A DNA stretch of 64,000 nt from Anaerolineaceae bacterium (GTDB taxonomy: Bacteria > Chloroflexota > Anaerolineae > Anaerolineales > Anaerolineaceae), in the NCBI GenBank assembly GCA_016841445.1, contig JAENZD010000001.1, positions 1,736,001 through 1,800,000 of the forward strand, written 5' to 3'. This document shows, piece by piece, positions 29,774 through 39,304 of the stretch (position 1 is its first letter; every line of letters begins with the position of its first letter). A program made the translations under genes and the position numbers. The notes beneath the pieces are model-generated. The model made no database searches and had not been told where the DNA came from. It worked only from the letters and a program-made list of their open reading frames with translations.

Positions 29774-31267
29774 CTATTCGCTGTCAATCTTGTTTCTGAT
29801 AAACGCATATGCTTCTTTGATCGTTGTGACTTCACCGCTCGCCTGGGCTTCAACCAGATCCGACAACAACCCACCGATCATTTTCCCTGGTTTTAATCCA
29901 AATTCCTTTTGAAGATCATGACCACCCAAGAACGGCTTTGGTGATACAACAACATCTTGGTTTTCCCACCAGGCCGAAAAAAGGATGGCACTGATCTGCA
30001 AATGCTTTTCCCATTTTTCTGCCGGGATATTATCGCCATAGGTTGCCAGTGAATCCGCTAATGAAAAAAGGGATATGGCAATACCTACCTCACCAGTCCG
30101 TTTGAAGAACCTGTAAATACTCTTCCGTGTAGGTGGTTCATCTGAATGCGTCCATCCCTGTAAACTCATATGGCCTTCAACAAATTTTTTCACCCAATCA
30201 GATTCAGCATTGCTCAGTTGGATCCGCTTTGCTGCTTCCCAGGCTAACTCGGCACCAACTTTTTCATGACCAAAATAATGGGAACGCCCATCTTCTCCCA
30301 TTTCAATCGTCAAGGGTTTGCCAATATCATGCAGCAGAGCTCCTAATAAGGCTAAACCAAATTTGTGACGGCCAGGTGTGATTTCTGCCCAGAAATATTC
30401 TTGCAGGCGCGATGAGAAAGTGCCTAGGATAGCCCATAAGCTTGAACACCACGCTCGATTAAAATCTTGCGGCATTCTATTAAACTGAATTAATCTAATG
30501 ATCTCATGATAATAATGGATAGATTCAAGTGTGTGTCTGAACAATGGATAAAGATGAGGTGGTGATGCAGGAATATCCTTTTGTGCCTCAAGATTTGGAA
30601 AAATCGACCTGATCACCTGAAATCGCTCACAGTCATCCATTCCCCTGTGCGGTTCAGACCCCTCTAAAATTTTAAAGAACTCATCCCGCTGTCTTTCATA
30701 CGAAGTTGACGCCAGGTGATGTGCGGCTTCCGACATTGCCTCACCCAGCCCTTCAGCATAAGTGAAATTAAATTGGTGTGCCAGCCGTATGCCGCGCAGG
30801 ACGCGGATTGGATCGTCCGTCAATGCACGAGGACTGCAAGGGCGGATAACCTGGCTTTCAAGGTCCGATTGCCCATCCAATGGGTCAATCACCCCAGCTA
30901 AATCAGAAAGCGAAACAGCCATGGCGTTGATCGTAAAATCACGATTCGACAAATCTTCCATTAAGCTGTTTCCTGTAAATTGAACAAAATCAAGGGGAAA
31001 TTCTGTACCAGAATCCGTTTTGTAAAGAACCCGTGCAGTATGTCTTTCATCATCCAGGACGTAAAAACCTGCATTAAGGTGTTTTGCCAACCGTTTCGCA
31101 AGCGAGGTTGGGTTAATGGACAGCGCAAAATCCAGGTCGTGATTTTCAGCGCCAAGCAGGGCATCTCGAACGGCACCACCAACTAAGAATATCGCCTGAT
31201 CGGACGGAAGTTCAGCGCGAATCAGGTTTAATAGTAATATCTGTTCAGGACTAAATTTCAGCCTCAT
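29774..31267 (-). CDS. tRNA nucleotidyltransferase/poly(A) polymerase family with HD domain
   Basis: AIFLVGGAVRDALLGAENHDLDFAL; LLHDIGKPLTIEM HD motif; start refined to MRLKFSPEQ at 31267. Confidence 0.87.
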   Translation of the reverse strand: MRLKFSPEQILLLNLIRAELPSDQAIFLVGGAVRDALLGAENHDLDFALSINPTSLAKRLAKHLNAGFYVLDDERHTARVLYKTDSGTEFPLDFVQFTGNSLMEDLSNRDFTINAMAVSLSDLAGVIDPLDGQSDLESQVIRPCSPRALTDDPIRVLRGIRLAHQFNFTYAEGLGEAMSEAAHHLASTSYERQRDEFFKILEGSEPHRGMDDCERFQVIRSIFPNLEAQKDIPASPPHLYPLFRHTLESIHYYHEIIRLIQFNRMPQDFNRAWCSSLWAILGTFSSRLQEYFWAEITPGRHKFGLALLGALLHDIGKPLTIEMGEDGRSHYFGHEKVGAELAWEAAKRIQLSNAESDWVKKFVEGHMSLQGWTHSDEPPTRKSIYRFFKRTGEVGIAISLFSLADSLATYGDNIPAEKWEKHLQISAILFSAWWENQDVVVSPKPFLGGHDLQKEFGLKPGKMIGGLLSDLVEAQASGEVTTIKEAYAFIRNKIDSE

Positions 31268-31808
31268 ATTTTTCCAGATCAACAACACCAATGAAGGGGA
31301 GATTTCGGTAATATTCATCCATATCCAGCCCATAGCCGAATACAAATTTATCAGGAATGTCAAATCCGCAATATTTAATTGGAACATCGACCTCCCGCCG
31401 AGAATATTTATTAAGCAGGGTCACGATGTTCAGGCTGGCCGGGTTCCGGGTTAGGAGCAATTCAACAACTGAGTTTAATGTATTGCCGCTGTCGATAATA
31501 TCCTCCACAATCAAAACATGTTTGTTGGCTATGCTGGTTGTCAGGTCCAGGGTCAGTCTCACCTGGCCTTCAGAGACACGTGAGCCCACACCGTAAGAGG
31601 AAACCCCCATAAAATCAATTGCAACCGGGACGGATATTTCGCGGATCAGATCAGTCAGGAACATCACCCCTCCCCTTAAGATGCAAATTGCCAGGATATT
31701 GTTTCCTGCATAATCCCGGCTGATCTCCTCACCGAGTTCCCGGACACGTTCCTTCAGTGTCTCTTCCGGAATGAGTACCTCAGCTAAAAAAGAATCGTAA
31801 TTTTGCAT
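31251..31808 (-). CDS. hpt: Hypoxanthine phosphoribosyltransferase
   Basis: ILAICILRGGVMFLTDLIR; VLIVEDIIDSGNTLNSV PRPP motif. Confidence 0.92.
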   Translation of the reverse strand: MQNYDSFLAEVLIPEETLKERVRELGEEISRDYAGNNILAICILRGGVMFLTDLIREISVPVAIDFMGVSSYGVGSRVSEGQVRLTLDLTTSIANKHVLIVEDIIDSGNTLNSVVELLLTRNPASLNIVTLLNKYSRREVDVPIKYCGFDIPDKFVFGYGLDMDEYYRNLPFIGVVDLEKYEAEI

Positions 31809-31822
31809 TGACATCCTTTCTG

Positions 31823-32395
31823 CTAGTCTCTCGGTACAATGTGGTGGTCTCGGCAGCGCGCTTCATATAATTCCTGAGCACCGACAACAACGATAGGTTC
31901 ATTATAGTGAGCTGGATTTCCATTGACCAATCGCTGTGTCCGGCTGGCAGCACCACCGCAAACCATGCAAATCGCCTGCAATTTATCAACACGCTCAGCT
32001 TTGGCCATCAATTGCGGCATACATCCAAACGGTTCGCCGCGAAAATCCATATCGAGTCCGGTAATAACGACCCTAATACCTTGTTCTGCCAGCGTTTCAA
32101 CGATGTCGACGATACCATCATCGAAGAACTGCACCTCATCGATTCCCACAACAGTAACACCAGGATCTAATGAATCGAGGATCTCTTGTGAGCCGGAAAC
32201 GGGCAAAGCATCTAAATCAACACCGGAGTGAGATGTTACTTTATTATGTTCAAAACGGTCGTCAATGACCGGTTTAAAAACCTGAACATGCTGTTTCGCT
32301 ATTCTTGCCCGTCTAAGGCGGCGGATCAATTCTTCTGTTTTCCCACAGAACATCGAACCGCAGATGACCTCAACAGATCCTACATCGTGTTTCAT
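31823..32395 (-). CDS. tdk: Thymidine kinase
   Basis: [71 protein letters not shown]. Confidence 0.96.
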   Translation of the reverse strand: MKHDVGSVEVICGSMFCGKTEELIRRLRRARIAKQHVQVFKPVIDDRFEHNKVTSHSGVDLDALPVSGSQEILDSLDPGVTVVGIDEVQFFDDGIVDIVETLAEQGIRVVITGLDMDFRGEPFGCMPQLMAKAERVDKLQAICMVCGGAASRTQRLVNGNPAHYNEPIVVVGAQELYEARCRDHHIVPRD

Positions 32396-32427
32396 AAATC
32401 ACTCCTGGATGTTAAATAGAATATATA

Positions 32428-32461
32428 AAAGAACAGGCAGACGATTGCTCATCTGCCTGTT
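32428..32461 (-). terminator. Terminator downstream of rpmE fusion gene
   Basis: Minus strand AACAGGCAGA-N10-TCTGCCTGTT then CTTTTATAT. Confidence 0.7.
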
Positions 32462-32494
32462 AAGTTTACCGGATTTTTCGTTTTATTTCCTAAA

Positions 32495-32974
32495 TTAAAC
32501 CGTGATCTCTTCAGCTGCTTCAGGGATCTTATAACCCAGCTGGCGCAGTGTTTTCTTAAGGTCGATCAATGATTTTCGACCAAAGCCGCTAACGTCCAGC
32601 ATCGCCTGCTCGCCACCCTCAAGTCGCTCGAGAACATCGCCGACGGTATTGATACCGGCTTCTTGAAGCACGTTGTCCACACGTGTACCCAGTCCAAGCT
32701 CTTCGATTGGGCGTTGAGGTGAAACTTTTTCTTCCTCTTTAGTCTGCTGATCTTCAAGGAATTCTTGTCGAGCCTGCAGACGTTTGTAGAAGCGGTCAAC
32801 CTGTCCTTCACGGTCAAGAATACGTGCCTGCTGACCTGTATAGAAGGGATGGCAATTTGAACAAACCTCGGTATGGATCTCTTTCTTTGTGGAACCTGTT
32901 TTCCAGGTGTTCCCACAAGATCCGCAGATCACCGTTGCCTCTGGATAATATTCTGGATGAATTTCTTTTCTCAT
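32495..32974 (-). CDS. rpmE: Ribosomal protein L31 fused to RNA polymerase alpha-CTD-like helix-hairpin-helix domain
   Basis: MRKEIHPEYYPEATVICGSCGNTWKTGSTKKEIHTEVCSNCHPFYTGQQ (L31 with C..C/C..C) then IEELGLGTRVDNVLQEAGINTVGDVLERLEGGEQAMLDVSGFGRKSLIDLKKTLRQLGY (alpha-CTD-like), one 159-aa frame. Confidence 0.9.
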   Translation of the reverse strand: MRKEIHPEYYPEATVICGSCGNTWKTGSTKKEIHTEVCSNCHPFYTGQQARILDREGQVDRFYKRLQARQEFLEDQQTKEEEKVSPQRPIEELGLGTRVDNVLQEAGINTVGDVLERLEGGEQAMLDVSGFGRKSLIDLKKTLRQLGYKIPEAAEEITV

Positions 32975-33009
32975 AATTTCGTCACAATCCTTTCAAAAAG
33001 TGAATCCGT

Positions 33010-33276
33010 TTATTCTTCCTCGGGGATGGTAACGACATGCACCTTCTTACGTCCACCAGGAAGAGTCTCATAATGAACAAGACCCTCAGTGGTTGCAAAA
33101 AGGGTGTGATCTTTTCCCATTCCAACATTCCAACCGGGATGCACTTTGGTCCCACGCTGCCGGACCAGGATGTTCCCGCTGATGACGTATTCACCACCAA
33201 ATTTCTTTACACCAAGTCGTTGCGATTGGCTGTCACGACCGTTACGCGATGCGCCGCCGCCTTTTTTATGTGCCAT
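33010..33276 (-). CDS. rpmA: 50S ribosomal protein L27
   Basis: [29 protein letters not shown]. Confidence 0.97.
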   Translation of the reverse strand: MAHKKGGGASRNGRDSQSQRLGVKKFGGEYVISGNILVRQRGTKVHPGWNVGMGKDHTLFATTEGLVHYETLPGGRKKVHVVTIPEEE

Positions 33277-33281
33277 GATAC

Positions 33282-33599
33282 TTACTCCAATTCAATCGAT
33301 TCAACCAGCAAGCGAGTGTACTGCTGGCGATGTCCGGATTTTACACGATAACGCTGCTTGGGACGATACTTGAAAACCAAAATCTTTCTGCCTTTGAAAT
33401 GATCAAGTACTTTCGCCTGAACCTTTACACCTTTGATGACCGGGGTTCCGATGGTGACGTTCTCGTCATCAACAGAAAGAAGGACATCTTCCAGGGTCAG
33501 GCTCTCACCCACCTCGTTTGGCAGACGATCTACTTCAATCGTTCCACCTTCGACGGCTCGATACTGCTTGCCGCCTTGTTCGACAATTACAAATTTCAT
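33282..33599 (-). CDS. rplU: 50S ribosomal protein L21
   Basis: [32 protein letters not shown]. Confidence 0.97.
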   Translation of the reverse strand: MKFVIVEQGGKQYRAVEGGTIEVDRLPNEVGESLTLEDVLLSVDDENVTIGTPVIKGVKVQAKVLDHFKGRKILVFKYRPKQRYRVKSGHRQQYTRLLVESIELE

Positions 33600-33662
33600 T
33601 TTTTACTCCAATCTTCACTTAACCAATCTCGCTCGCGTGATACCGCCAGGGACCGGGAAAGT

Positions 33663-33706
33663 TGGGGTTACATTATTTTACCCCAGCAAATACGACCTGC
33701 CGGGGC
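33663..33706 (-). promoter_or_regulatory. Putative structured leader of rplU operon with competing hairpins
   Basis: Minus strand CCCCGGCA-GGTCGTATT-TGCTGGGG (8 bp, one wobble) competes with GGGGT-N11-ACCCC for the shared GGGG. Confidence 0.5.
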
Positions 33707-33716
33707 AAGGATAAGT

Positions 33717-33745
33717 ATTATATTCTTACCTGACACGAATGTCAA
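33717..33745 (-). promoter_or_regulatory. Consensus sigma70 promoter of rplU-rpmA-rpmE
   Basis: Minus strand TTGACA-N17-TATAAT, exact consensus. Confidence 0.85.
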
Positions 33746-34031
33746 CAGATATCCTGGGCTTTTACGATAAGGCTTATCTTCGCCTTCATTATATACTGTC
33801 CGTCAAGCCCTTGGAACAAATTTGGTAAAAGGTGGGAGGAAAAGCATCTCCAATGGGTGATCTTAAACTAACCAACATTAATAAGTTGAAATATAATCTC
33901 TGATCAATAAAAGTGAGGCCTTCTTCTACAATTTTCTATTTTTTTATATCAACTCAGATCGGGATTCTTGATTTATATATTCCAAAAGTTAGCCGCCAAC
34001 ACAAAATAAGACACGAATTGCTTCGCTCCCC

Positions 34032-34060
34032 TTGATTTTAGTAAATGTATCGTTTATACT
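34032..34060 (+). promoter_or_regulatory. Sigma70-type promoter of mraZ/dcw cluster
   Basis: TTGATT-N17-TATACT. Confidence 0.7.
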
Positions 34061-34069
34061 GATATTACT

Positions 34070-34104
34070 AGTGGTTAAAAGTGGAGATAAGTGGGACGAA
34101 GTGG
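34070..34104 (+). promoter_or_regulatory. MraZ-box array: four AGTGG repeats at exact 10-bp spacing
   Basis: AGTGGTTAAA AGTGGAGATA AGTGGGACGA AGTGG starting at 34070, 34080, 34090, 34100. Confidence 0.85.
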
Positions 34105-34152
34105 AGCGCCGGAAAACCCGGCGCGCTGTTGGTAATAGGAGAAGTAGAACAA

Positions 34153-34596
34153 ATGTTCCTCGGTCAGTACGAGCATTCAATCGATGAGAAAGGTCGCTTA
34201 ACGATCCCCTCCCGATATCGGGAGGAGTTGACCAATGATTGGCTTGTTCTAACAACTGGCTTTGAAGACAGCTTGATCGCCCTGACACCGGAATTATTCA
34301 CAATTGTTTCAAACCAGGTCAGGTCAAAACCTATTACGAACGCCACCAGTCGCCAGTTTCGGAGGTTCTTTTTCTCCAACGCCCAGGAATTGGAAATCGA
34401 CAAAACAGGTCGCATTCTTTTACCGGCATTTCTTAGAGAGACTGCAAATCTCAATGACAATGCCATCCTGGTGGGCAATGGAGAATACTTTGAGCTCTGG
34501 TCCCCGGAAAATTGGGATAAGCAGCTTCTAATCCTGAACAACTCCGATGCGAATGAACAGCGATTTAGCGCCCTGGATTTAACAACCCTACCATGA
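34153..34596 (+). CDS. mraZ: Transcriptional regulator MraZ
   Basis: MFLGQYEHSIDEKGRLTIPSRYREEL; KTGRILLPAFLRE; start refined to ATG 34153. Confidence 0.95.
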   Translation: MFLGQYEHSIDEKGRLTIPSRYREELTNDWLVLTTGFEDSLIALTPELFTIVSNQVRSKPITNATSRQFRRFFFSNAQELEIDKTGRILLPAFLRETANLNDNAILVGNGEYFELWSPENWDKQLLILNNSDANEQRFSALDLTTLP

Positions 34597-35561
34597 ACGA
34601 CAATCATATCGGTGCGGGGGATGACGTTGGGAACCCCAGCGAAAATTTTCCACACCAACCAGTACTTTACCAAGAAGTCCTGGATGCACTTAAACCCGAG
34701 CCTGGGCGCGATTTTCTCGATGGCACCCTGGGCGCTGGCGGGCATGCAGAAGGCATCCTGAAAGCATCTTCACCTGATGGAAGGCTGTTGGGGCTGGATA
34801 TCGATCAGCAAGCCATTGCAATTGCCCAGCAGCGATTGAAGCCATTTTCAGATCGGGTTGTCATCCGTCAGGCATCTTACAAGGATGCACCCGCTGTTCT
34901 CGAGGAACTCGGTTGGCAGAAGGTACAGGGGATCCTCCTTGATTTAGGTGTTTCATCCATGCAAATAGATTGGTCTGACCGTGGGTTTTCATTCATGGCA
35001 GAGGGTCCGTTGGATATGCGCTTCAACCGGGAAACGGGACCTTCCGCTGCTGACCTCGTGAACAGTTTGGAGGAGAAAGAACTGGCTGATATCCTGTGGA
35101 AGTTCGGTGAAGAACGGTACTCCCGACGGATTGCAAGAGCAATTGTCAATGAACGACCCATTCATCATACGCACGATTTGGTCAGGGTTATCAAAACAGC
35201 GGTCCCAGGGTACGAGTCGCACATCCATCCAGCGACCCGCACCTTCCAGGCACTCCGGATCGCAACCAACAAGGAGCTTGAGACGATCTCATCTTCCTTA
35301 CCTGGATTGGTTGATTGCTTAAATCCTGGAGGACGCATAGCTGTGATCAGCTTCCATTCTTTGGAAGATCGCATCGTCAAGCAGTTCTTTAAACAAGAAA
35401 GCAAGGACTGCATTTGCCCACCGGAGCAGCCGATTTGCACTTGTGGTCATATTGCATCCATCGATATTATCACAAAGAAGCCAATCCGGGCTTCAGAGGA
35501 CGAAATTAATAAAAACCCAAGAGCTCGCAGTGCCAGGTTACGTGTAGCTCAAAAAAAATAA
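34593..35561 (+). CDS. rsmH: 16S rRNA (cytosine1402-N4)-methyltransferase
   Basis: HQPVLYQEVLDALKPEPGRDFLDGTLGAGGHAEGIL; GILLDLGVSSMQID. Confidence 0.97.
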   Translation: MNDNHIGAGDDVGNPSENFPHQPVLYQEVLDALKPEPGRDFLDGTLGAGGHAEGILKASSPDGRLLGLDIDQQAIAIAQQRLKPFSDRVVIRQASYKDAPAVLEELGWQKVQGILLDLGVSSMQIDWSDRGFSFMAEGPLDMRFNRETGPSAADLVNSLEEKELADILWKFGEERYSRRIARAIVNERPIHHTHDLVRVIKTAVPGYESHIHPATRTFQALRIATNKELETISSSLPGLVDCLNPGGRIAVISFHSLEDRIVKQFFKQESKDCICPPEQPICTCGHIASIDIITKKPIRASEDEINKNPRARSARLRVAQKK

Positions 35562-35598
35562 AACAGGCATAACAATTGCACGAATTAATTAAGGTTTT

Positions 35599-36087
35599 AT
35601 GATGAAAAACCGTATTATACAAGCTTACAAACAAGCACCATGGCGAATCCAGCTTCAGTGGATTGGCTTGTTTTTGCTTGGGTTGGTTCTTATAGCATCC
35701 CTCACCGGGATTTATCTTAGTATCAATGCGCAAGCTGCCAGCGCAGGCCGAAATATCCAGGGGTTGGAATCAGATATTGACAATATCAACAATGAAATTG
35801 CATCACTGACCACTGATTTAGCGATTGCCAGGTCGACCGAGAGGATGCTCTCAAGGGCAAAGGAATTGGGTTTCACATTGAGGCAACCCGGTCAGGCACT
35901 CTACCTTGAAATCCCGGCGTACGATCCCAACACAGCTTTACTCCTGGCACCGCCCCGAGTCAACACGATTATTGAAGCACCAACGGTCAGGCAGTCATAT
36001 AAGCTTTCATTGTGGGATTGGTTAACCGATACCATCTGGAACACCTCCTCCACCACCATTGAAATTGAAGGAGGTCAAATTCCATGA
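35599..36087 (+). CDS. FtsL-like small division protein
   Basis: One TM segment followed by coiled coil (IQGLESDIDNINNEIASLTTDLAIARS); between rsmH and PBP gene. Confidence 0.65.
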   Translation: MMKNRIIQAYKQAPWRIQLQWIGLFLLGLVLIASLTGIYLSINAQAASAGRNIQGLESDIDNINNEIASLTTDLAIARSTERMLSRAKELGFTLRQPGQALYLEIPAYDPNTALLLAPPRVNTIIEAPTVRQSYKLSLWDWLTDTIWNTSSTTIEIEGGQIP

Positions 36088-37871
36088 AGCCTCCATTTTA
36101 TACGCGTTACATTATCGTTGCACTCGTCTGCGGTATCCTCGGGATCGGGATCGTTGTTCAAATGGTGCGTATCAATTACACGTCCTTCACAGAGGATCTG
36201 ATCATTAAGTCAGAAAATTACCAGGGCATTAACGAACTCATCTACCCGGCCCGAGGCACAATCTATGATCGATCCGGTAACATTCTCGCCACAAACCAGA
36301 TCAGCTATGAAGTCGGTATCGACCTGAAATTCGTCAATGATCCTGAATCCATTGCATTTGCAGCCGCTTCTTTGATCGAAGATCTTGATTATCTCGAGGT
36401 CTTTGAACTCGCCGATACCGAGCAGATGGGCGAAACTGAGAACCGGTATTTTGTCCTTTCAAGCTATGTCAGCAAGGAAAAGATCGGCGAGCTGGAAAGG
36501 TTGGAAGATTCCTATGCTGCTCGTCGTGAACAAACCAATGCCGGCAAGCCCAACCTCTCCGGGTTAGTCTGGACGCCCATGCAGCAGCGAGCATATCCGG
36601 AAGGCGATCTCGCCTCAAATGTACTGGGATTTTACAATTATTTTTCACGGGAAACAGCGCAGGGCGTTTATGGCGTTGAAGAGTCCTATAACACCCTTCT
36701 GACAGGCCGCCCCGAATACATATTCATGCCCAACAATCCATATTTGATCGAAACCTTACCGGATATTGATCCAGGAGCAAGCCTGGTGCTGACAATTGAT
36801 CGTGAAATTCAGATGATGCTTCAGAATGAGCTTGCAGAAGCGATCGAATGGTCCGGTGCCGAAGGTGGCACAATCATTGTAGCGGATCCAAAAACCGGTG
36901 AGATCCTCGGGATGGCAAGCTCACCCTTTTTCAATTCAAATGAATACTGGACCTATGAAGAAACTTTCCCGGGTATCACCCCATTCAACCGGGCTATTGG
37001 GAAAGCCTATGAACCCGGATCTGTGTTCAAAGTCATTACGATGGCGGCAGCATTAGATAGCGGCGTTGCCACACCGGACTCGACTTATAATGACGCGACC
37101 GGTGTGTATTGGGTAGCTAATTCCTGGCCAATCTATAACTGGAACATGGGTGCCTGGGGAGAGCAGACCATGACTGGCTGCATGCGCCATTCATTAAATG
37201 TGTGCCTGGCATATGTAGCAGATGAATTATTACAGGAAGACCTTTTCTACCAGTACGTTCAGGCCTTTGGTTTTGGCCGAGGTACAGGCATTGACCTGGC
37301 AGCGGAAGCCAATTTCCCCTTGCGTCTGCCTGATAATAACCAATGGGTTGAATTGGACTTAGCGACGAATTCTTTTGGCCAGGGTATTGCTGTTACGCCT
37401 ATCCAAATGGTAGCTGCAATATCAGCCATTGCGAATAACGGTCAAATGATGACACCGCATGTGGTCAAAAGCGTGATCGACGGCGGCCAGCAATATGATG
37501 TCGCTCCTCAAATGACCAATGCGCCCATATCGGCAGAGACCGCACAAGCACTGACAGAAATGTTATCGCTCAGCCTGGAAGAGGAGGCTTCTCTGGCATT
37601 AGTCGATGGCTACCGGTTGGCTGGCAAGACGGGTACAGGTGAAATCCCGACAGAAACTGGTTATACCAGCACACTTACAAACACATCCTTTGTTGGGTGG
37701 GGACCTTCAGACGATCCCCATTTCCTGGTATATGTTTGGCTTGAAAAACCAACAATATCAAAATGGGGATCCGAGGTCGCTGCTCCTGTATTTCATGATG
37801 TGGTTGAGCAGCTGGTTGTCATGCTGAATATTCCTCCGGATGACATCCGGTTAAAAGTAGCAGACGAGTAG
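36084..37871 (+). CDS. ftsI: Penicillin-binding protein 2 / FtsI-like transpeptidase
   Basis: PARGTIYDRSGNILA; EPGSVFKVITMAAAL (SxxK); KTGTGEIP (KTG). Confidence 0.93.
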   Translation: MKPPFYTRYIIVALVCGILGIGIVVQMVRINYTSFTEDLIIKSENYQGINELIYPARGTIYDRSGNILATNQISYEVGIDLKFVNDPESIAFAAASLIEDLDYLEVFELADTEQMGETENRYFVLSSYVSKEKIGELERLEDSYAARREQTNAGKPNLSGLVWTPMQQRAYPEGDLASNVLGFYNYFSRETAQGVYGVEESYNTLLTGRPEYIFMPNNPYLIETLPDIDPGASLVLTIDREIQMMLQNELAEAIEWSGAEGGTIIVADPKTGEILGMASSPFFNSNEYWTYEETFPGITPFNRAIGKAYEPGSVFKVITMAAALDSGVATPDSTYNDATGVYWVANSWPIYNWNMGAWGEQTMTGCMRHSLNVCLAYVADELLQEDLFYQYVQAFGFGRGTGIDLAAEANFPLRLPDNNQWVELDLATNSFGQGIAVTPIQMVAAISAIANNGQMMTPHVVKSVIDGGQQYDVAPQMTNAPISAETAQALTEMLSLSLEEEASLALVDGYRLAGKTGTGEIPTETGYTSTLTNTSFVGWGPSDDPHFLVYVWLEKPTISKWGSEVAAPVFHDVVEQLVVMLNIPPDDIRLKVADE

Positions 37872-37879
37872 AAAGAATA

Positions 37880-39304
37880 ATGTTGTTGAACCTGAGAGAT
37901 GTTATCAAAGCTCTGACGAATATCGAAATAGCACCCCTGGATGCAAATTTCAGCGGTGCTGTCATCGACTCACGCCAGGCTGTTGAAAACAGCTTGTTCA
38001 TCGCTCTGCCCGGTGAAAATGTCGACGGACATCATTATGTTGGCGCGGCGTTCAAGAATGGCGCTATCGCTGCTTTGGTTGATCAGGATATGGGTCGCGA
38101 TTTCCAAACGCTTGATTTACGCCAGCCAAATTTTGAATCAACAGAAATTCATTTGACCTACCCCATTTGTTTGCGGGTTCAAGATTCACTTACTGCATTG
38201 CATGAAATTGCAGGGTACTGGCGGAAAAAACATCCAGTCCGGACCATTGGCATTACTGGAAGCGTTGGAAAGACATCCACAAAAGAGTTGACGGCATCTC
38301 TGCTTTCGCAGAAATTCAAAGTGCTTAGGAACCCCGGCAACCGCAACAACGAAATTGGACTCCCCCTGACCTTGCTTGAATTGGATGAGTCACATGAGGT
38401 TGCAGTGCTTGAAATGGGTTTTTATGTACCTGGTGAGATCCAATTATTGTGTGAAATCGCCCAACCCCAGATTGGCGTTGTCACGAATATCGGGACAGTC
38501 CATGCGGAACGTGCAGGTTCAATCGAGACAATTGCCCAGGGAAAATCAGAACTGGTGCAATCTCTCCCCAGCGCTCCTGTTGGGGTTGCTGTACTCAATG
38601 CGGACGATCCCAGAGTGCGAAAAATGGCATCCTTAACAGATGCCCGGGTGTTAACCTATGGCATATCTGAACCAGCAGATCTCTCTGCTAGAAACATAGA
38701 AATTCATGGACTGGAAGGTTTATCCTGTTCATTAACCTACGAGGGAAAGAGTCACAAGGTACATTCCCCACTATTAGGTGAGTTCTCGGTCAATACCATC
38801 CTTGCTTCTACGGCCGTAGCGCTCGCAGAAGGCCTCGATTGGGAGATGATTGAGAAAGGTCTATCCACCAGCCAGGTTAACATCCGCATGAACCACTATG
38901 AACTCCCCAACGGTGTCCTGGTGCTTGATGACACCTACAACGCCTCACCAGCCTCGACCATTGCTGCCTTAAGACTGCTGTCCAAATTAAAAGGACGGCG
39001 GGTGGCAGTCCTGGGTGATATGCTCGAATTGGGTCAATATGAGGACTCAGGTCACACACAAGTTGGCAAGGTTGCAGCTCAAGCTGCAGATATGCTGATT
39101 TTAGTTGGTCAGCGATCTGGGATCATTAAAAAATCAGCAATAGAATCTGGATTCCCTGAAGAAGAAATCCATTGGTATGAAAACGCAGACCAGGCTGCCC
39201 TGGCAGCGGTCAATCTTGTGCATAAGGGAGATGTGATGCTCGTCAAAGGCTCCAACAGCATGCGGATGGATCGCATCATCCAACACCTCAAGGAGCATGC
39301 ATAA
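37880..39304 (+). CDS. murF: UDP-MurNAc-tripeptide--D-Ala-D-Ala ligase
   Basis: GITGSVGKTSTKELTASLL; DDTYNASPASTIAAL. Confidence 0.93.
   Translation: MLLNLRDVIKALTNIEIAPLDANFSGAVIDSRQAVENSLFIALPGENVDGHHYVGAAFKNGAIAALVDQDMGRDFQTLDLRQPNFESTEIHLTYPICLRVQDSLTALHEIAGYWRKKHPVRTIGITGSVGKTSTKELTASLLSQKFKVLRNPGNRNNEIGLPLTLLELDESHEVAVLEMGFYVPGEIQLLCEIAQPQIGVVTNIGTVHAERAGSIETIAQGKSELVQSLPSAPVGVAVLNADDPRVRKMASLTDARVLTYGISEPADLSARNIEIHGLEGLSCSLTYEGKSHKVHSPLLGEFSVNTILASTAVALAEGLDWEMIEKGLSTSQVNIRMNHYELPNGVLVLDDTYNASPASTIAALRLLSKLKGRRVAVLGDMLELGQYEDSGHTQVGKVAAQAADMLILVGQRSGIIKKSAIESGFPEEEIHWYENADQAALAAVNLVHKGDVMLVKGSNSMRMDRIIQHLKEHA

Noticed and set aside
34081-34152. N-terminal extension of MraZ in the ORF track (GTG start 34081)
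   Set aside because: It would translate the regulatory repeats and hairpin; canonical MraZ begins MFLGQYEHSID at ATG 34153.
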